From positions 186,001-250,000 of the forward strand of contig JAJEAD010000076.1 of assembly GCA_022824305.1 (NCBI GenBank): a stretch of DNA of 64,000 nucleotides, given 5' to 3'. The notes beneath the pieces were generated by a model. The model saw only the letters and a list, made by a program, of their open reading frames with translations, did no database searches and was not told the origin of the DNA. Position 1 is the first letter of the stretch; the number at the start of each line of letters is the position of its first letter. Shown one piece after another: positions 16,467 to 24,488 of this stretch. A program made the translations under genes and the position numbers. Source of the DNA: Gammaproteobacteria bacterium (GTDB lineage: Bacteria; Pseudomonadota; Gammaproteobacteria; HK1).

Positions 16467-17669
16467 ATGTGGTCCTTCGCCCTGCTCGCTCTCGCTCTGG
16501 TCGCGGTGAGCCTGGCCCTGCTTCTGCGCCCGATGCTGGCCGGCCGGCCTTCCGCCCGTCTCCGGGGCGATGCGAATCTCGACATCCACCGCGAACGCCT
16601 GCGAGGCGTCGACGCGGACTTCGCCGCCGGCCGCATCACGGCGGAGGAGAGGGACGCGGTCCGCCGCGAAATCGAGCGCGAGCTTCTCGACGATCTCGAA
16701 GACTCCCCGCCCGCACCGGGCGACTCCGCGCCAGCGTGGCGGAGCGCGGTGGCGGTCGCGGTGCTGGTGCCGCTGCTTGCCTCCGGCATCTACCTCCACC
16801 TCGGAGCATGGGAGGCGCTGGTGCCCGCAGCGGAGGAAGGCGAAGGGGACGACTCGGCGGTGCTGCTCGAGTCCCTGGAGGCCGCGGCCCGGGCGAACCC
16901 CGGCGATGCCGAGGGCTGGCTCCGCCTCGGCCGTGCCGCGGTGGCGCTCGAACGCAATCACCTGGGACTGCAGGCCTTCGCCGAGGCCCATCGCCTGGCC
17001 GGCGACCGGGCCGACCTGCTCGCGGACTACGCGGAAGCCGAGGCGCTTGTCATGGGATACCGCTTCGTCGGCAATCCCTCCCGCAGGCTGGAGCGCGCGC
17101 TCGAGCTCGATCCCCGACACCGCAAGGCGCTCTGGCTGGCGGGATTCGCCGCCCTGCAGGACGCGCGCCCGGAGCTTGCCATCGAACGCTGGGAGACGCT
17201 CATCGCACACAGCGAGCCCGGCTCCGAGCAGGCGCGGCTGGTGGAAGCGCTGGTCGCAAGAACCCGGGAGGAGACGGGAGCGGCGGCGCCGGGGCCGGCG
17301 GAAGAGCTCGGCGAGGCAGGCCCGGTGCTGCTGGTGACCGTGCACATCGAAGAGCGCTTTCGCGCCGGTCTCGACGGAAGCGAGTCCCTGTTCGTCTACG
17401 CCAGAGCCGCCGGCGGACCGCCCGCCCCGCTCGTGGCGCGGCGCGAGGCGGCCCGCGACTTCCCCCTCACGCTGCGCCTCGATGACAGCATGAGGATGAT
17501 GCCGGAGCGCACGCTGGCGGGCGCGGAGAGGGTCGAGGTCGGAGCCCGGATCTCGCGCTCGGGCGACGCGCGCGCGCGCTCCGGCGATATCCAGGGCCTG
17601 AGCGGAACGCTTGACATCCGGGCAGGCGAGATCCATGTCGAGGTAGTGCTGGACGAACGGGTGCCCTGA
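16467..17669 (+). CDS. ccmI: CcmI-like c-type cytochrome biogenesis protein
   Basis: The 400-residue product has an N-terminal membrane segment (about 4-22) and a segment LDIHRERLRGVDADFAAGRI, the hallmark opening of CcmI/CycH. A second membrane segment follows near 92-112. The C-terminal TPR region contains NPGDAEGWLRLGRAAVALER, then YRFVGNPSRRLERALELDPR and HRKALWLAGFAAL, followed by a beta-rich tail. CcmI delivers apocytochrome c to the CcmFH haem ligation complex at the periplasmic side of the inner membrane. The start at 16467 is set by the first membrane segment; the open frame further upstream is non-conserved. Other ccm genes normally adjoin ccmI, but none is seen here. Confidence 0.8.
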   Translation: MWSFALLALALVAVSLALLLRPMLAGRPSARLRGDANLDIHRERLRGVDADFAAGRITAEERDAVRREIERELLDDLEDSPPAPGDSAPAWRSAVAVAVLVPLLASGIYLHLGAWEALVPAAEEGEGDDSAVLLESLEAAARANPGDAEGWLRLGRAAVALERNHLGLQAFAEAHRLAGDRADLLADYAEAEALVMGYRFVGNPSRRLERALELDPRHRKALWLAGFAALQDARPELAIERWETLIAHSEPGSEQARLVEALVARTREETGAAAPGPAEELGEAGPVLLVTVHIEERFRAGLDGSESLFVYARAAGGPPAPLVARREAARDFPLTLRLDDSMRMMPERTLAGAERVEVGARISRSGDARARSGDIQGLSGTLDIRAGEIHVEVVLDERVP

Positions 17670-17700
17670 CCCGGATCCCCTGCGCCCTTCGACCGGGAGC

Positions 17701-18684
17701 TCAGCCGCCGGCGTCAGACACCAGGTCCGCGAGTCGCGCGCCTCCCGCCGAATCGAACCAGTCCTCCACCAGCCGGTACGCGATGGAAACGCGGCGGGGC
17801 AGCTCGATGCGCCCCTCGCGCAGTTCCCGCACGATCCCTTCCCGGGTGAACCAGCGAGCGTCCTCGAGCTCGTGGACGTCGAGGTCGATGGCGCTGTTCA
17901 GCGCGCGGGCCCGAAAGCCCATCATGAGGGACGCCGGGAAGGGCCAGGGCTGAGAGGAGTGATAGTGCACGTCGGTGACGCGCACGCCCGACTCCTCGTG
18001 AATCTCGCGCACCACGGCGTCCTCCAGGCTCTCTCCCGGCTCGACGAAGCCGGCGAGCGTGGAGTACATGCGCGGCGGCCAGCCCGGCGACCGGCCGAGA
18101 AGGCAGCGGGAATCGGTGCCGTCCATCAGCTCGACGAGCACGATGATCGCGGGGTCCGTACGGGGGAAGGTCCGGGCGCGACAGGCGGGATTCTCGCATT
18201 CCAGCATGTGGCCGCCGTGACGGAGCGCGTTCCGCGCACCGCAGTCTCCGCAGTGACGATGACGCCGATGCCAGTGGATGAGGGCACGCGCGTACGCGAG
18301 CAATGCGCCGTCCTGAGGGTCGAGCCGGACCCCGGCATCCGGAAGCTCACAGAGCTCCACGCCCGAGGGGAGGCGCTCGAGCAGCGCCGACTCCTCGAGC
18401 TCGATGTCCACGGCGAAGCAGGCGCTCCCGCCGAGCATGCCGAGGAGAACCATCGACCCGGGGGACAGAGCGTCGACCTGGTCGGGGGCAAGCAGGAGAG
18501 GCGTTGCGGGCTGCGAGCGGCACACCACGCTGTGCATGCGCCAGATCGGCACGAGACGCGTATCGGGGTCCAGCCGCCGGCATTCGAGCCACTCGCGGTC
18601 GAAGCGGCGCGGGTGCGCCCGATCCAGGCGCAGGCCCGCGAAGTAGTTCCGGGATGACCGGGCGTGGTGGTCCATCGAGTCCAT
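17701..18684 (-). CDS. nudC: NAD(+)/NADH diphosphatase (Nudix, NADH pyrophosphatase)
   Basis: The 327-residue protein has the NudC layout: an N-terminal NUDIX-like region, a zinc ribbon with C145, C148, C163 and C168, and a Nudix box of the form GX5EX7REUXEEXGU at about residues 212-234 (GFVEPGESLEDAVVREIHEE). The motif SQPWPFPASLMMGF after the box is diagnostic of NudC, which hydrolyses NADH to NMNH and AMP and removes NAD caps from RNA. The first two possible starts are three codons apart (18684 and 18675). It converges with ccmI, with 31 bases between the stops, and is divergent from nrdJ. Confidence 0.92.
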   Translation of the reverse strand: MDSMDHHARSSRNYFAGLRLDRAHPRRFDREWLECRRLDPDTRLVPIWRMHSVVCRSQPATPLLLAPDQVDALSPGSMVLLGMLGGSACFAVDIELEESALLERLPSGVELCELPDAGVRLDPQDGALLAYARALIHWHRRHRHCGDCGARNALRHGGHMLECENPACRARTFPRTDPAIIVLVELMDGTDSRCLLGRSPGWPPRMYSTLAGFVEPGESLEDAVVREIHEESGVRVTDVHYHSSQPWPFPASLMMGFRARALNSAIDLDVHELEDARWFTREGIVRELREGRIELPRRVSIAYRLVEDWFDSAGGARLADLVSDAGG

Positions 18685-18698
18685 GCTTCGGGGGTGAT

Positions 18699-18857
18699 GC
18701 TAACCGCAATGTTTCCCCGATTTTCGTCGTGAGGGCGTGAAGATGCCGGCAAGGGCAAGGCAAACGCGAATCAGGACACGCCGGGGACGGCGCGCCTCGG
18801 CGCCGCCCATGCCGGCAGATTCGTGTCCGCAGCAGGAAATCGGGGAAGCACTGCGGT
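18699..18857 (+). repeat. Dispersed palindromic repeat, copy A
   Basis: The left end reads CTAACCGCAATGTTTCCCCG, then ATTTTCGTCGTGAGGGCG and AGATGCCGGC. The right end reads GCAGATTCGTGTCCGCAGCA, then GGAAATCGGGGAAGCACTGC. The left 20 bases and the right end are imperfect inverted repeats of each other. About 70 bp of unrelated sequence separates the two conserved halves. The copy lies between nudC and the nrdJ regulatory region. Confidence 0.7.
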
Positions 18858-18908
18858 ACAACTCAGGGGCGGCGACGGCGCCGTCAGTAGCCGCCCCCGA
18901 ACGCACGA

Positions 18909-18956
18909 CCACAACATGTCGGGTCCTCGCGGCGTTTCAACCACAAGCGGTTGTGG
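18909..18956 (+). promoter_or_regulatory. Two NrdR-like boxes upstream of nrdJ
   Basis: Box 1 (18909-18924, CCACAACATGTCGGGT) and box 2 (18941-18956, CCACAAGCGGTTGTGG) both resemble the 16-bp NrdR operator consensus aCaCwAtATaTwGtgt, matching it at about 11 and 10 positions; box 2 has palindromic CCACAA/TTGTGG arms. Their starts are 32 bp apart, about three helical turns, as known for paired NrdR boxes. Box 2 ends eight bases before the -35 hexamer of the nrdJ promoter. This predicts repression of the class II reductase by NrdR in response to ATP/dATP. Confidence 0.65.
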
Positions 18957-18963
18957 CCTGCTC

Positions 18964-18991
18964 TTGACTCCCCTTCGCCGCTGAATACAAT
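18964..18991 (+). promoter_or_regulatory. Sigma70-type promoter of nrdJ
   Basis: TTGACT at 18964-18969 and TACAAT at 18986-18991 are separated by 16 bp, each one mismatch from consensus. Predicted transcription starts near 18998, leaving a leader of about 135 bases before the nrdJ start. No cobalamin riboswitch fold or B12-box was recognised in that leader. Confidence 0.7.
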
Positions 18992-19134
18992 CCCAGGTTC
19001 CAGGAATAGGCCGGCGGTTTGGCCGTTCGAACTCGACGTAATGGATCGCCAGTGCTCCCCGGGCCCGAATGCGCTCCAAATGATATGGACATCATTCCGC
19101 CGATTCCCATTTGCGTTCCGGGGGGAGCAAGACG

Positions 19135-21282
19135 ATGACGCTAGCCCACCGCAGGTCGACGGAATTCAACGCCGCGAAGGCGGCGGAGATCGGGCCGCAG
19201 CCCGCATCCATCGACATCTGGGACAAGAAGTATCGTCTCAAGTCCAAGGATGGGCAGGTCATCGACGAGGACATCGATCAGACCTACCTCAGGATTGCCC
19301 GCGCGCTCTCTGAAGTCGAGAGCACCCCCGAGAAGCGGGAGTACTGGTGTGACAAGTTCCTCGTGGCGCTGCGCAGGGGCGCCATTCCGGCGGGGAGGAT
19401 CGTCTCCAACGCCGGTGCCCGGACCCACAAGCCCGCCACGTCCACGATCAACTGCACGGTGTCCGCCAGGATTCGCGATTCCATGGACGACATCCTGGAG
19501 AAGGTCCACGAGGCCGGTCTGACGCTCAAGGCGGGCTGCGGAATCGGCTACGAGTTCTCCACTCTGCGTCCCAAGGGCGCCTACGTGAGCGGGGCCGGCG
19601 CCTACACCTCCGGACCGCTCTCCTTCATGGACATATACGACCGGATGTGCTTCACCGTTTCCTCCGCGGGCGGGCGGCGCGGGGCGCAGATGGCGACCTT
19701 CGACATCGGCCATCCCGACGTCCTGGACTTCATCCGGGTAAAGCAGGAAGACGGACGCCTGCGCCAGTTCAACCTGTCGCTGCTCATGGACCGCCGCTTC
19801 ATGGATGCGCTTGCGAGCGACGAGGAATGGCCGCTGTCCTTCCCGCTCACTCCCACCGAACGGGACGAAGGCGGAATCGACCTCGATGATCCCGATCAGG
19901 TGGTATGGCGCGAGTGGCCGATTCGGGACGAGTACATCAGCGACGACGAGGGACGGGTCGCCTGCCGGATCTACCGCAAGGTCAGAGCACGTCAGATCTG
20001 GGACGTCATCATGACGTCGACCTACAACTTCGCGGAGCCCGGGTTCATCCTGATCGACCAGATCAACGAGATGAACAACAACTGGTTCTGCGAGAACATC
20101 CGTGCCACCAACCCCTGCGGAGAGCAGCCGCTGCCGGCCTACGGAGCCTGTCTGCTCGGCTCGGTGAACCTCACCCGCTACGTCCTGGATCCCTTCACCG
20201 ACCGGGCGCGATTCGACTGGAACGGCTACCGGGAGACGGTGGCGACCTTCACCCGGATGCTGGACAACGTGGTCGAGCTGCATGGACTCCCGCTCGAGCC
20301 TCAACGCGAAGAGATAGCGCGCAAGCGCCGGCACGGGATGGGCTTTCTGGGCCTCGGTTCCACCCTCGCCCTCCTCGGCATCCGCTACGGCAGCCGGGAG
20401 TCCCTGGACTTTACCGAGCAGGTGAGCCGGGAAATGGCGCTCGTGGGCTGGCGGACCGGGGTCGCGCTCTGCGAGGAGAAGGGACCCGCCCCCATCATGG
20501 ACGAAGAGTTCGAGCTGACGCCCCGGATGCTGCGCATGCGCCCGGAAATGGCGGCTGACGGCCTTCGGGCCGGGGATCGGGTGCCGGGAAGGGTCCTGCT
20601 CGCGAAATACAGCCGCTACATGCAGAACCTGAGCGAGCTCGCTCCCGAGATCGTCGAGACAATCGCCGAGAAGGGCGCCCGCTTCACCCACCACACCTCC
20701 ATCGCTCCGACCGGCACCATTTCCCTGTCCCTTGCGAACAACGCGAGCAACGGCATCGAGCCGAGCTTTGCCCACCACTACTCCCGCAACGTCATTCGCG
20801 AGGGCAGGAAGACCAAGGAGAAGCTCGATGTCTTCTCCTTCGAGCTGCTCGCCTATCGTGAGCTGATCGACTCGGACGCGATGCCCGGCTCCGGCCTTCC
20901 GGATTACTTCGTGAGCGTCGACGACATCACGCCCACCGAGCACGTGGACGTTCAGGCGGCGGCGCAGCGCTGGGTGGATTCTTCCATCTCGAAGACGATC
21001 AACGTACCGACGGACTTCGCCTACGAGAACTTCAAGGACATCTACCTCTACGCCTACCGGAAAGGCCTCAAGGGATGCACCACCTTCCGCTTCAACCCGG
21101 AGGCGTTTCAGGGCGTGCTCGTCAAGGACGCGGACCTCAAGAACACCACCTACGCCTTCACCCTGGAAGACGGCACGGAAGTCGAAGCCGCGGGCGACGA
21201 AGAGATCGAGTACGACGGCGAAACCCACACCGCGGCGAATCTCTTCGACGCGCTCAAGGAGGGCTACTACGGCAAGTTCTAG
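19135..21282 (+). CDS. nrdJ: Adenosylcobalamin-dependent (class II) ribonucleotide reductase, catalytic subunit
   Basis: The 715-residue product carries the RNR barrel signature: TSTINCTVSARIRDSMDDIL near the N-terminus, SSAGGRRGAQMATFDIGHPD, the active-site segment N326-P-C-G-E330-Q-P-L-P, LGSVNLTRYV, SIAPTGTISLSLANNASNGI and KGLKGCTTFRF. The form resembles the NrdJ/NrdJa type, which makes dNTP precursors using adenosylcobalamin and works with or without oxygen. The protein ends GYYGKF with no C-terminal Cys pair; the next gene supplies a Cys-rich tail. The start at 19135 has a GGGGGGAG ribosome-binding site. Two NrdR-like boxes and a sigma70-type promoter lie upstream. Confidence 0.93.
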   Translation: MTLAHRRSTEFNAAKAAEIGPQPASIDIWDKKYRLKSKDGQVIDEDIDQTYLRIARALSEVESTPEKREYWCDKFLVALRRGAIPAGRIVSNAGARTHKPATSTINCTVSARIRDSMDDILEKVHEAGLTLKAGCGIGYEFSTLRPKGAYVSGAGAYTSGPLSFMDIYDRMCFTVSSAGGRRGAQMATFDIGHPDVLDFIRVKQEDGRLRQFNLSLLMDRRFMDALASDEEWPLSFPLTPTERDEGGIDLDDPDQVVWREWPIRDEYISDDEGRVACRIYRKVRARQIWDVIMTSTYNFAEPGFILIDQINEMNNNWFCENIRATNPCGEQPLPAYGACLLGSVNLTRYVLDPFTDRARFDWNGYRETVATFTRMLDNVVELHGLPLEPQREEIARKRRHGMGFLGLGSTLALLGIRYGSRESLDFTEQVSREMALVGWRTGVALCEEKGPAPIMDEEFELTPRMLRMRPEMAADGLRAGDRVPGRVLLAKYSRYMQNLSELAPEIVETIAEKGARFTHHTSIAPTGTISLSLANNASNGIEPSFAHHYSRNVIREGRKTKEKLDVFSFELLAYRELIDSDAMPGSGLPDYFVSVDDITPTEHVDVQAAAQRWVDSSISKTINVPTDFAYENFKDIYLYAYRKGLKGCTTFRFNPEAFQGVLVKDADLKNTTYAFTLEDGTEVEAAGDEEIEYDGETHTAANLFDALKEGYYGKF

Positions 21283-21333
21283 ATCGCGCGGGTGCGAGAG
21301 GCGCGCCTTGCGACAAGCGACGGAAACACAGTC

Positions 21334-22074
21334 ATGGCAATCAGGATCGACAAGAAAATAGTGAACTACCGCGTGCGCGCCGACGCCCCGCCGGCATCGG
21401 AGACGCGCGAGCGAGAAGCGCAGGCGCAGCGCCGTGCCGGCTCCCCGCCCCGGAGGGAGAGGGAGACCGCACAGGTCATCCAGATGCACGAGCGGCTCGA
21501 GCGCCCCGAGATGCTGCTGGGGTCCACCTACAAGATAAAGACCCCGCTTTCCGAACACGCCCTCTACGTCACGATCAACGACATCGTGCTCAACGAGGGA
21601 ACGGAGCACGAGCTGAGGCGTCCTTTCGAAGTGTTCATCAACTCCAAGAACATGGAGCACTTCCAGTGGATCGTCGCCTTGACCCTGATCATATCCGCCG
21701 TGTTTCGAAAGGGCGGCGACGTCACCTTCCTGGTGGACGAGCTCCGGTCGGTCTTCGACCCCCGGGGCGGTTACTTCAAGCGGGGCGGCAAGTACATGCC
21801 CTCGCTCGTGGCCGAGATAGGCGACGCAATCGAGTCGCACATGCGCCACATCGGCCTGCTCACGCAGGAGAGCCTCGACGACCGGCAACGGGAGCTCATT
21901 GCGACGAAGCGCCGGGAGTACGAGGCCGTGGCGGGCGTTCGCAGCGTCGACGAATCCAGGATTGAGGGATTCCCCGCCGGGGCCCTGTTGTGCAGACGCT
22001 GCGATACCAAGGCGGTGGTGCTGACGGACGGGTGCATGACCTGCCTGAGCTGCGGGGATTCGAAGTGCGGATGA
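21334..22074 (+). CDS. nrdJb: NrdJb-like TSCPD-domain protein with C-terminal zinc/thiol motif
   Basis: The 246-residue product starts MAIRIDKKIVNYRV, has a TSCPD-type domain in the middle (LYVTINDIVLN, PFEVFINSKNMEHFQWIVAL, GGDVTFLVDELRSVFDPRGG) and ends with C-R-R-C, C-M-T-C and C-G-D-S-K-C. This matches the small second subunit (NrdJb) of split class II reductases such as the one in Pseudomonas aeruginosa. The Cys-rich tail probably accepts electrons from thioredoxin or glutaredoxin and re-reduces the active site of NrdJ. The gene follows nrdJ by 51 bases and precedes a strong terminator, closing the operon. The start at 21334 is chosen over an upstream in-frame ATG because the family begins at MAIRI. 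Confidence 0.85.
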   Translation: MAIRIDKKIVNYRVRADAPPASETREREAQAQRRAGSPPRRERETAQVIQMHERLERPEMLLGSTYKIKTPLSEHALYVTINDIVLNEGTEHELRRPFEVFINSKNMEHFQWIVALTLIISAVFRKGGDVTFLVDELRSVFDPRGGYFKRGGKYMPSLVAEIGDAIESHMRHIGLLTQESLDDRQRELIATKRREYEAVAGVRSVDESRIEGFPAGALLCRRCDTKAVVLTDGCMTCLSCGDSKCG

Positions 22075-22196
22075 GGAGCCTTTCCCGTCGGAGGCCGCGC
22101 GCTCCTGCCCGCGGAGCGCGATGCGGCGGCACGGGCGGAATTCAGTCCGGTTCTTGTGGAGGCCGTGACGGGCGCCGAGAGGGAACTCGGCACTGA

Positions 22197-22245
22197 CCTG
22201 CCGGTCGTGAGCGGGTTCGCCCCTCGCGACCGGCAGGCTTTTTTT
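22197..22245 (+). terminator. Rho-independent terminator of the nrdJ operon
   Basis: An 11-bp perfect stem CCTGCCGGTCG (22197-22207) / CGACCGGCAGG (22227-22237) with a 19-base loop is followed by C and seven T residues (22239-22245). It lies 120 bases after nrdJb. The T-run abuts the stop codon of the convergent methyltransferase gene. Confidence 0.9.
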
Positions 22246-22799
22246 CAGGGCAGGTCGACCGGCTCCGAAGCGTTGACGGCGACGATGCGCTGGCGCACCG
22301 CGGGACGCGGAGTCCGCTCCCGGCCCTGCTCGTAGGCGACCACCTGCAGGCGGGACGCCAGCACCCGGTGCAACTCGCCGGGAGCGAGCAGGAAATCCGG
22401 ATTTCGAGGCCGACCCACTAGCTCGTTGCCACGCGAGAAGGTCTCATAGATGAGCGCGCCGCCCGGGGCCACCGCCGCAACCAGCAGCGGCAGCAGCGGG
22501 CGGTGGAGGTAGTTGGTGACCACCACGCCACCGAAGCCGCGACCCTCGAATGGCCAGAGCTCGCGTTCGAGGTCCGCCTGCACGATCTCGACGCCCGCGT
22601 CTCCCCTCAGATCCTCAAGGCCGGAGACGTCCACGTCGACGGCGACCACCCGATGGCCGCGGGCACGGAAGAAGCGCACATGGCGGCCGTGTCCGCAGGC
22701 CACGTCGAGCACGCTCTGTCCCTCCGGCACCAGGCCGGCGAAGCGTTCCACCCAGGGCGAGACGGGAATCGCGGGATCGACGGGCCGGTCGAAGCTCAT
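22245..22799 (-). CDS. Class I SAM-dependent methyltransferase
   Basis: The 184-residue product has a seven-strand methyltransferase fold: motif I VLDVACGHGRHVRFFRARGH, an acidic end of strand 2 (VVAVDVDVSGLEDL), IVQADLERELWPF and GGVVVTNYLHRPLLPLL (post-motif II). It resembles the small tellurite-resistance TehB-like or thiopurine-methyltransferase-like SAM enzymes, and the substrate cannot be given. The start at 22799 is chosen because the 26 upstream residues of the open frame are low-complexity. The gene converges on the nrdJ terminator, and its upstream region contains repeat copy D. Confidence 0.8.
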   Translation of the reverse strand: MSFDRPVDPAIPVSPWVERFAGLVPEGQSVLDVACGHGRHVRFFRARGHRVVAVDVDVSGLEDLRGDAGVEIVQADLERELWPFEGRGFGGVVVTNYLHRPLLPLLVAAVAPGGALIYETFSRGNELVGRPRNPDFLLAPGELHRVLASRLQVVAYEQGRERTPRPAVRQRIVAVNASEPVDLP

Positions 22800-22914
22800 C
22801 CAGCCTCTCCGCCCCCGCCGACCGGGAAGCCTCGTGCCCTCACCGGACGGAGGGGCGCCGGGTGGCCCCTCGACCAATGCGCCGGGAATGATGCCGCCTC
22901 GGCGCAGTACCTGA

Positions 22915-23003
22915 ACACTACGTCGAAGCGGCTTGAGGGAGTACGGCCCGCCAACACGAGCAGTTGGTGTCCGCAGCAGGAAAGCGGTGCGACATCGCGG
23001 CTA
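22915..23003 (-). repeat. Dispersed palindromic repeat, copy D
   Basis: Read on the minus strand from the mtaB stop it begins CTAGCCGCGATGTCGCACCG, then CTTTCCTGCTGCGGACACC, which aligns with the right-hand half of copies A and B. The inner part (CTTGAGGGAGTACGG on the plus strand) weakly matches the GAGGGCGTG segment of copies A and E. The far end is poorly conserved, so 22915 is approximate. The CTAG of the repeat supplies the TAG stop of mtaB. Confidence 0.6.
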
Positions 23004-24326
23004 GCACCGCTCCGCCGTGGCGAGGCGCTGGCCGACGAGCTCGCCCTGCTCGTTCAATCCCGTCACGCGCACGTGCTCCATCGGCGGCCCCGGCTCGCCC
23101 GGCCCGAGATTCACCTTGAGGTAGTTGTCGGTCCAGCCGCACAGCCGGGCCGCGCCCTTCGACCGCGATGACTCCACCACCACCGGCATCACCCTGCCGA
23201 CGTGCCGTTCGCGGAAGCTCCGGCTCTTCTCCCGGAAGAGGCGCTTCAGGGACTGCATCCGGCGCTTCTTGATGTCGCCCGATACCTGGTCGCCGTAGGA
23301 TTCCGCGACGGATCCCGGGCGCACGGAGTACGTGAAGGGGTGGAGATACGAGACGGGCAGCTGCTCCAGGAGATCGAAAGTGCGCTGGAAGTCGGCGTCG
23401 CTCTCGCCCGGAAACCCGCAGATCACGTCGGTGCCGATACCGCATTCCGGAATCGCCTCGACGATTCCCTGGATCAGCGCGCGGAAGTGATCGGCGCGGT
23501 AACGCCGCCGCATGCGGGTCAGCACAGCGTCCGAGCCGCTCTGCAGGGGAATGTGGAAGTGGCGGGCGAACTTCGCCTCGCCGGCCATGAGCGCGATCAG
23601 CTCCTCCGTTACCGACGCGGGCTCGATGGAGCTCAGGCGCAGCCGCTCGAGGCCGGGAGTGTCCAGAATGCGGCGGAGAAGCTCGGGCAGCGAGAGCCGC
23701 CCGGCCGGAAGATCCAGGCCGTAGTCACCCACGTGCACGCCGCTGATCACGATCTCGACGTACCCTCCGTCCACGAGCTGGCGCACCTGGTCCAGGACGC
23801 TCTGCGCGCTCCGGCTGCGCGAACGGCCCCGCGTCTGGGGCACGATGCAGAAGGTGCAGCCCTCGTCGCAGCCTTCCTGCACCTTAACGAAGGCCCGGCT
23901 GTGCTCCATCATCTCGGTGATCGGAACGTCGAGGAAGGTGGTCGCTTCGGAAACCGGAGACACCGCCATCCGGACTGCAGCAGTTCCCGATGCCTCCGCT
24001 TCGGCGACCACGGCCGCCCGGTCCGCGGCCCCGATGACGAGCGAGACGCCGGGCAGCGCCGCAATCTCATCCGGAGCCCGCTGCGCGTAGCAGCCGGTGA
24101 CGATGATCTTCGCGCCCGCGCGTTGCTCGTGGAGCCGCCGGATCGCCTTGCGCGCGGTGGCGTCCGCCCGGGCGGTGACGCTGCACGTGTTGACCACGTA
24201 CGCCTCCGCGTCGTCGCTCCAGGGCACGCTGCGCCACCGCCCCGACTTCTCGAACAGGGTGCGGATCGCCTCGGTGTCGTACTGGTTCAGCCGACAGCCG
24301 AAGGTATAGAAGGCCACCCGTTTCAC
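23001..24326 (-). CDS. mtaB: tRNA (N6-threonylcarbamoyladenosine-37 C2)-methylthiotransferase MtaB
   Basis: The 441-residue product is a radical-SAM methylthiotransferase. The MTTase domain carries cysteines C11 (TFGCRLNQYDTEA), C48 (VVNTCSVT) and C79 (IIVTGCYAQR), which bind the auxiliary 4Fe-4S cluster. The radical SAM cluster motif is C153-x3-C157-x2-C160 (CDEGCTFC). A TRAM-like C-terminal part ends the protein. The TFGCRLNQ(Y)D(T/S)EA opening is characteristic of MtaB rather than MiaB or RimO. MtaB adds methylthio to t6A37 of tRNAs reading ANN codons. It stands alone on the minus strand between copies D and E of the dispersed repeat, and its TAG stop lies inside copy D. Confidence 0.92.
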   Translation of the reverse strand: MKRVAFYTFGCRLNQYDTEAIRTLFEKSGRWRSVPWSDDAEAYVVNTCSVTARADATARKAIRRLHEQRAGAKIIVTGCYAQRAPDEIAALPGVSLVIGAADRAAVVAEAEASGTAAVRMAVSPVSEATTFLDVPITEMMEHSRAFVKVQEGCDEGCTFCIVPQTRGRSRSRSAQSVLDQVRQLVDGGYVEIVISGVHVGDYGLDLPAGRLSLPELLRRILDTPGLERLRLSSIEPASVTEELIALMAGEAKFARHFHIPLQSGSDAVLTRMRRRYRADHFRALIQGIVEAIPECGIGTDVICGFPGESDADFQRTFDLLEQLPVSYLHPFTYSVRPGSVAESYGDQVSGDIKKRRMQSLKRLFREKSRSFRERHVGRVMPVVVESSRSKGAARLCGWTDNYLKVNLGPGEPGPPMEHVRVTGLNEQGELVGQRLATAERC

Positions 24327-24360
24327 GTCGAGCCCGATAGCTCCCTCAGCGTGGAGGGGC

Positions 24361-24461
24361 GATTCTAGTCGCCATGATTCCCGGATTCACGGTGGCGGAC
24401 TCGGACCGGACAGCATCCCCACGCCCTCAATCCGAGAATCACCGAAGCATGGCGGCTACCG
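24361..24461 (+). repeat. Dispersed palindromic repeat, copy E
   Basis: The plus strand starts CTAGTCGCCATGATTCCCGG, then ATTCACGG. The minus strand of the other end starts TAGCCGCCATGCTTCGGTGA, then TTCTCGG and TGAGGGCGTGGGGATGC, matching the TGAGGGCGTGAAGATGC segment of copy A. The two ends are inverted copies of one another, so the unit of about 100 bp is palindromic. It occupies the gap between mtaB and tilS. Confidence 0.6.
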
Positions 24462-24488
24462 ACATTGCAGCGCCCGGGGCGGCTGAAG

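Noticed and set aside
18992..19134. Cobalamin riboswitch in front of nrdJ
   Set aside because: The 135-base leader lacks a recognisable B12-box or the expected fold size; only NrdR-like boxes and a promoter were supported.
19141..21888. A 915-residue minus-strand open frame opposite nrdJ
   Set aside because: The opposite strand encodes a clear class II reductase; the shadow has no motif, and its composition is typical of GC-rich antisense frames.
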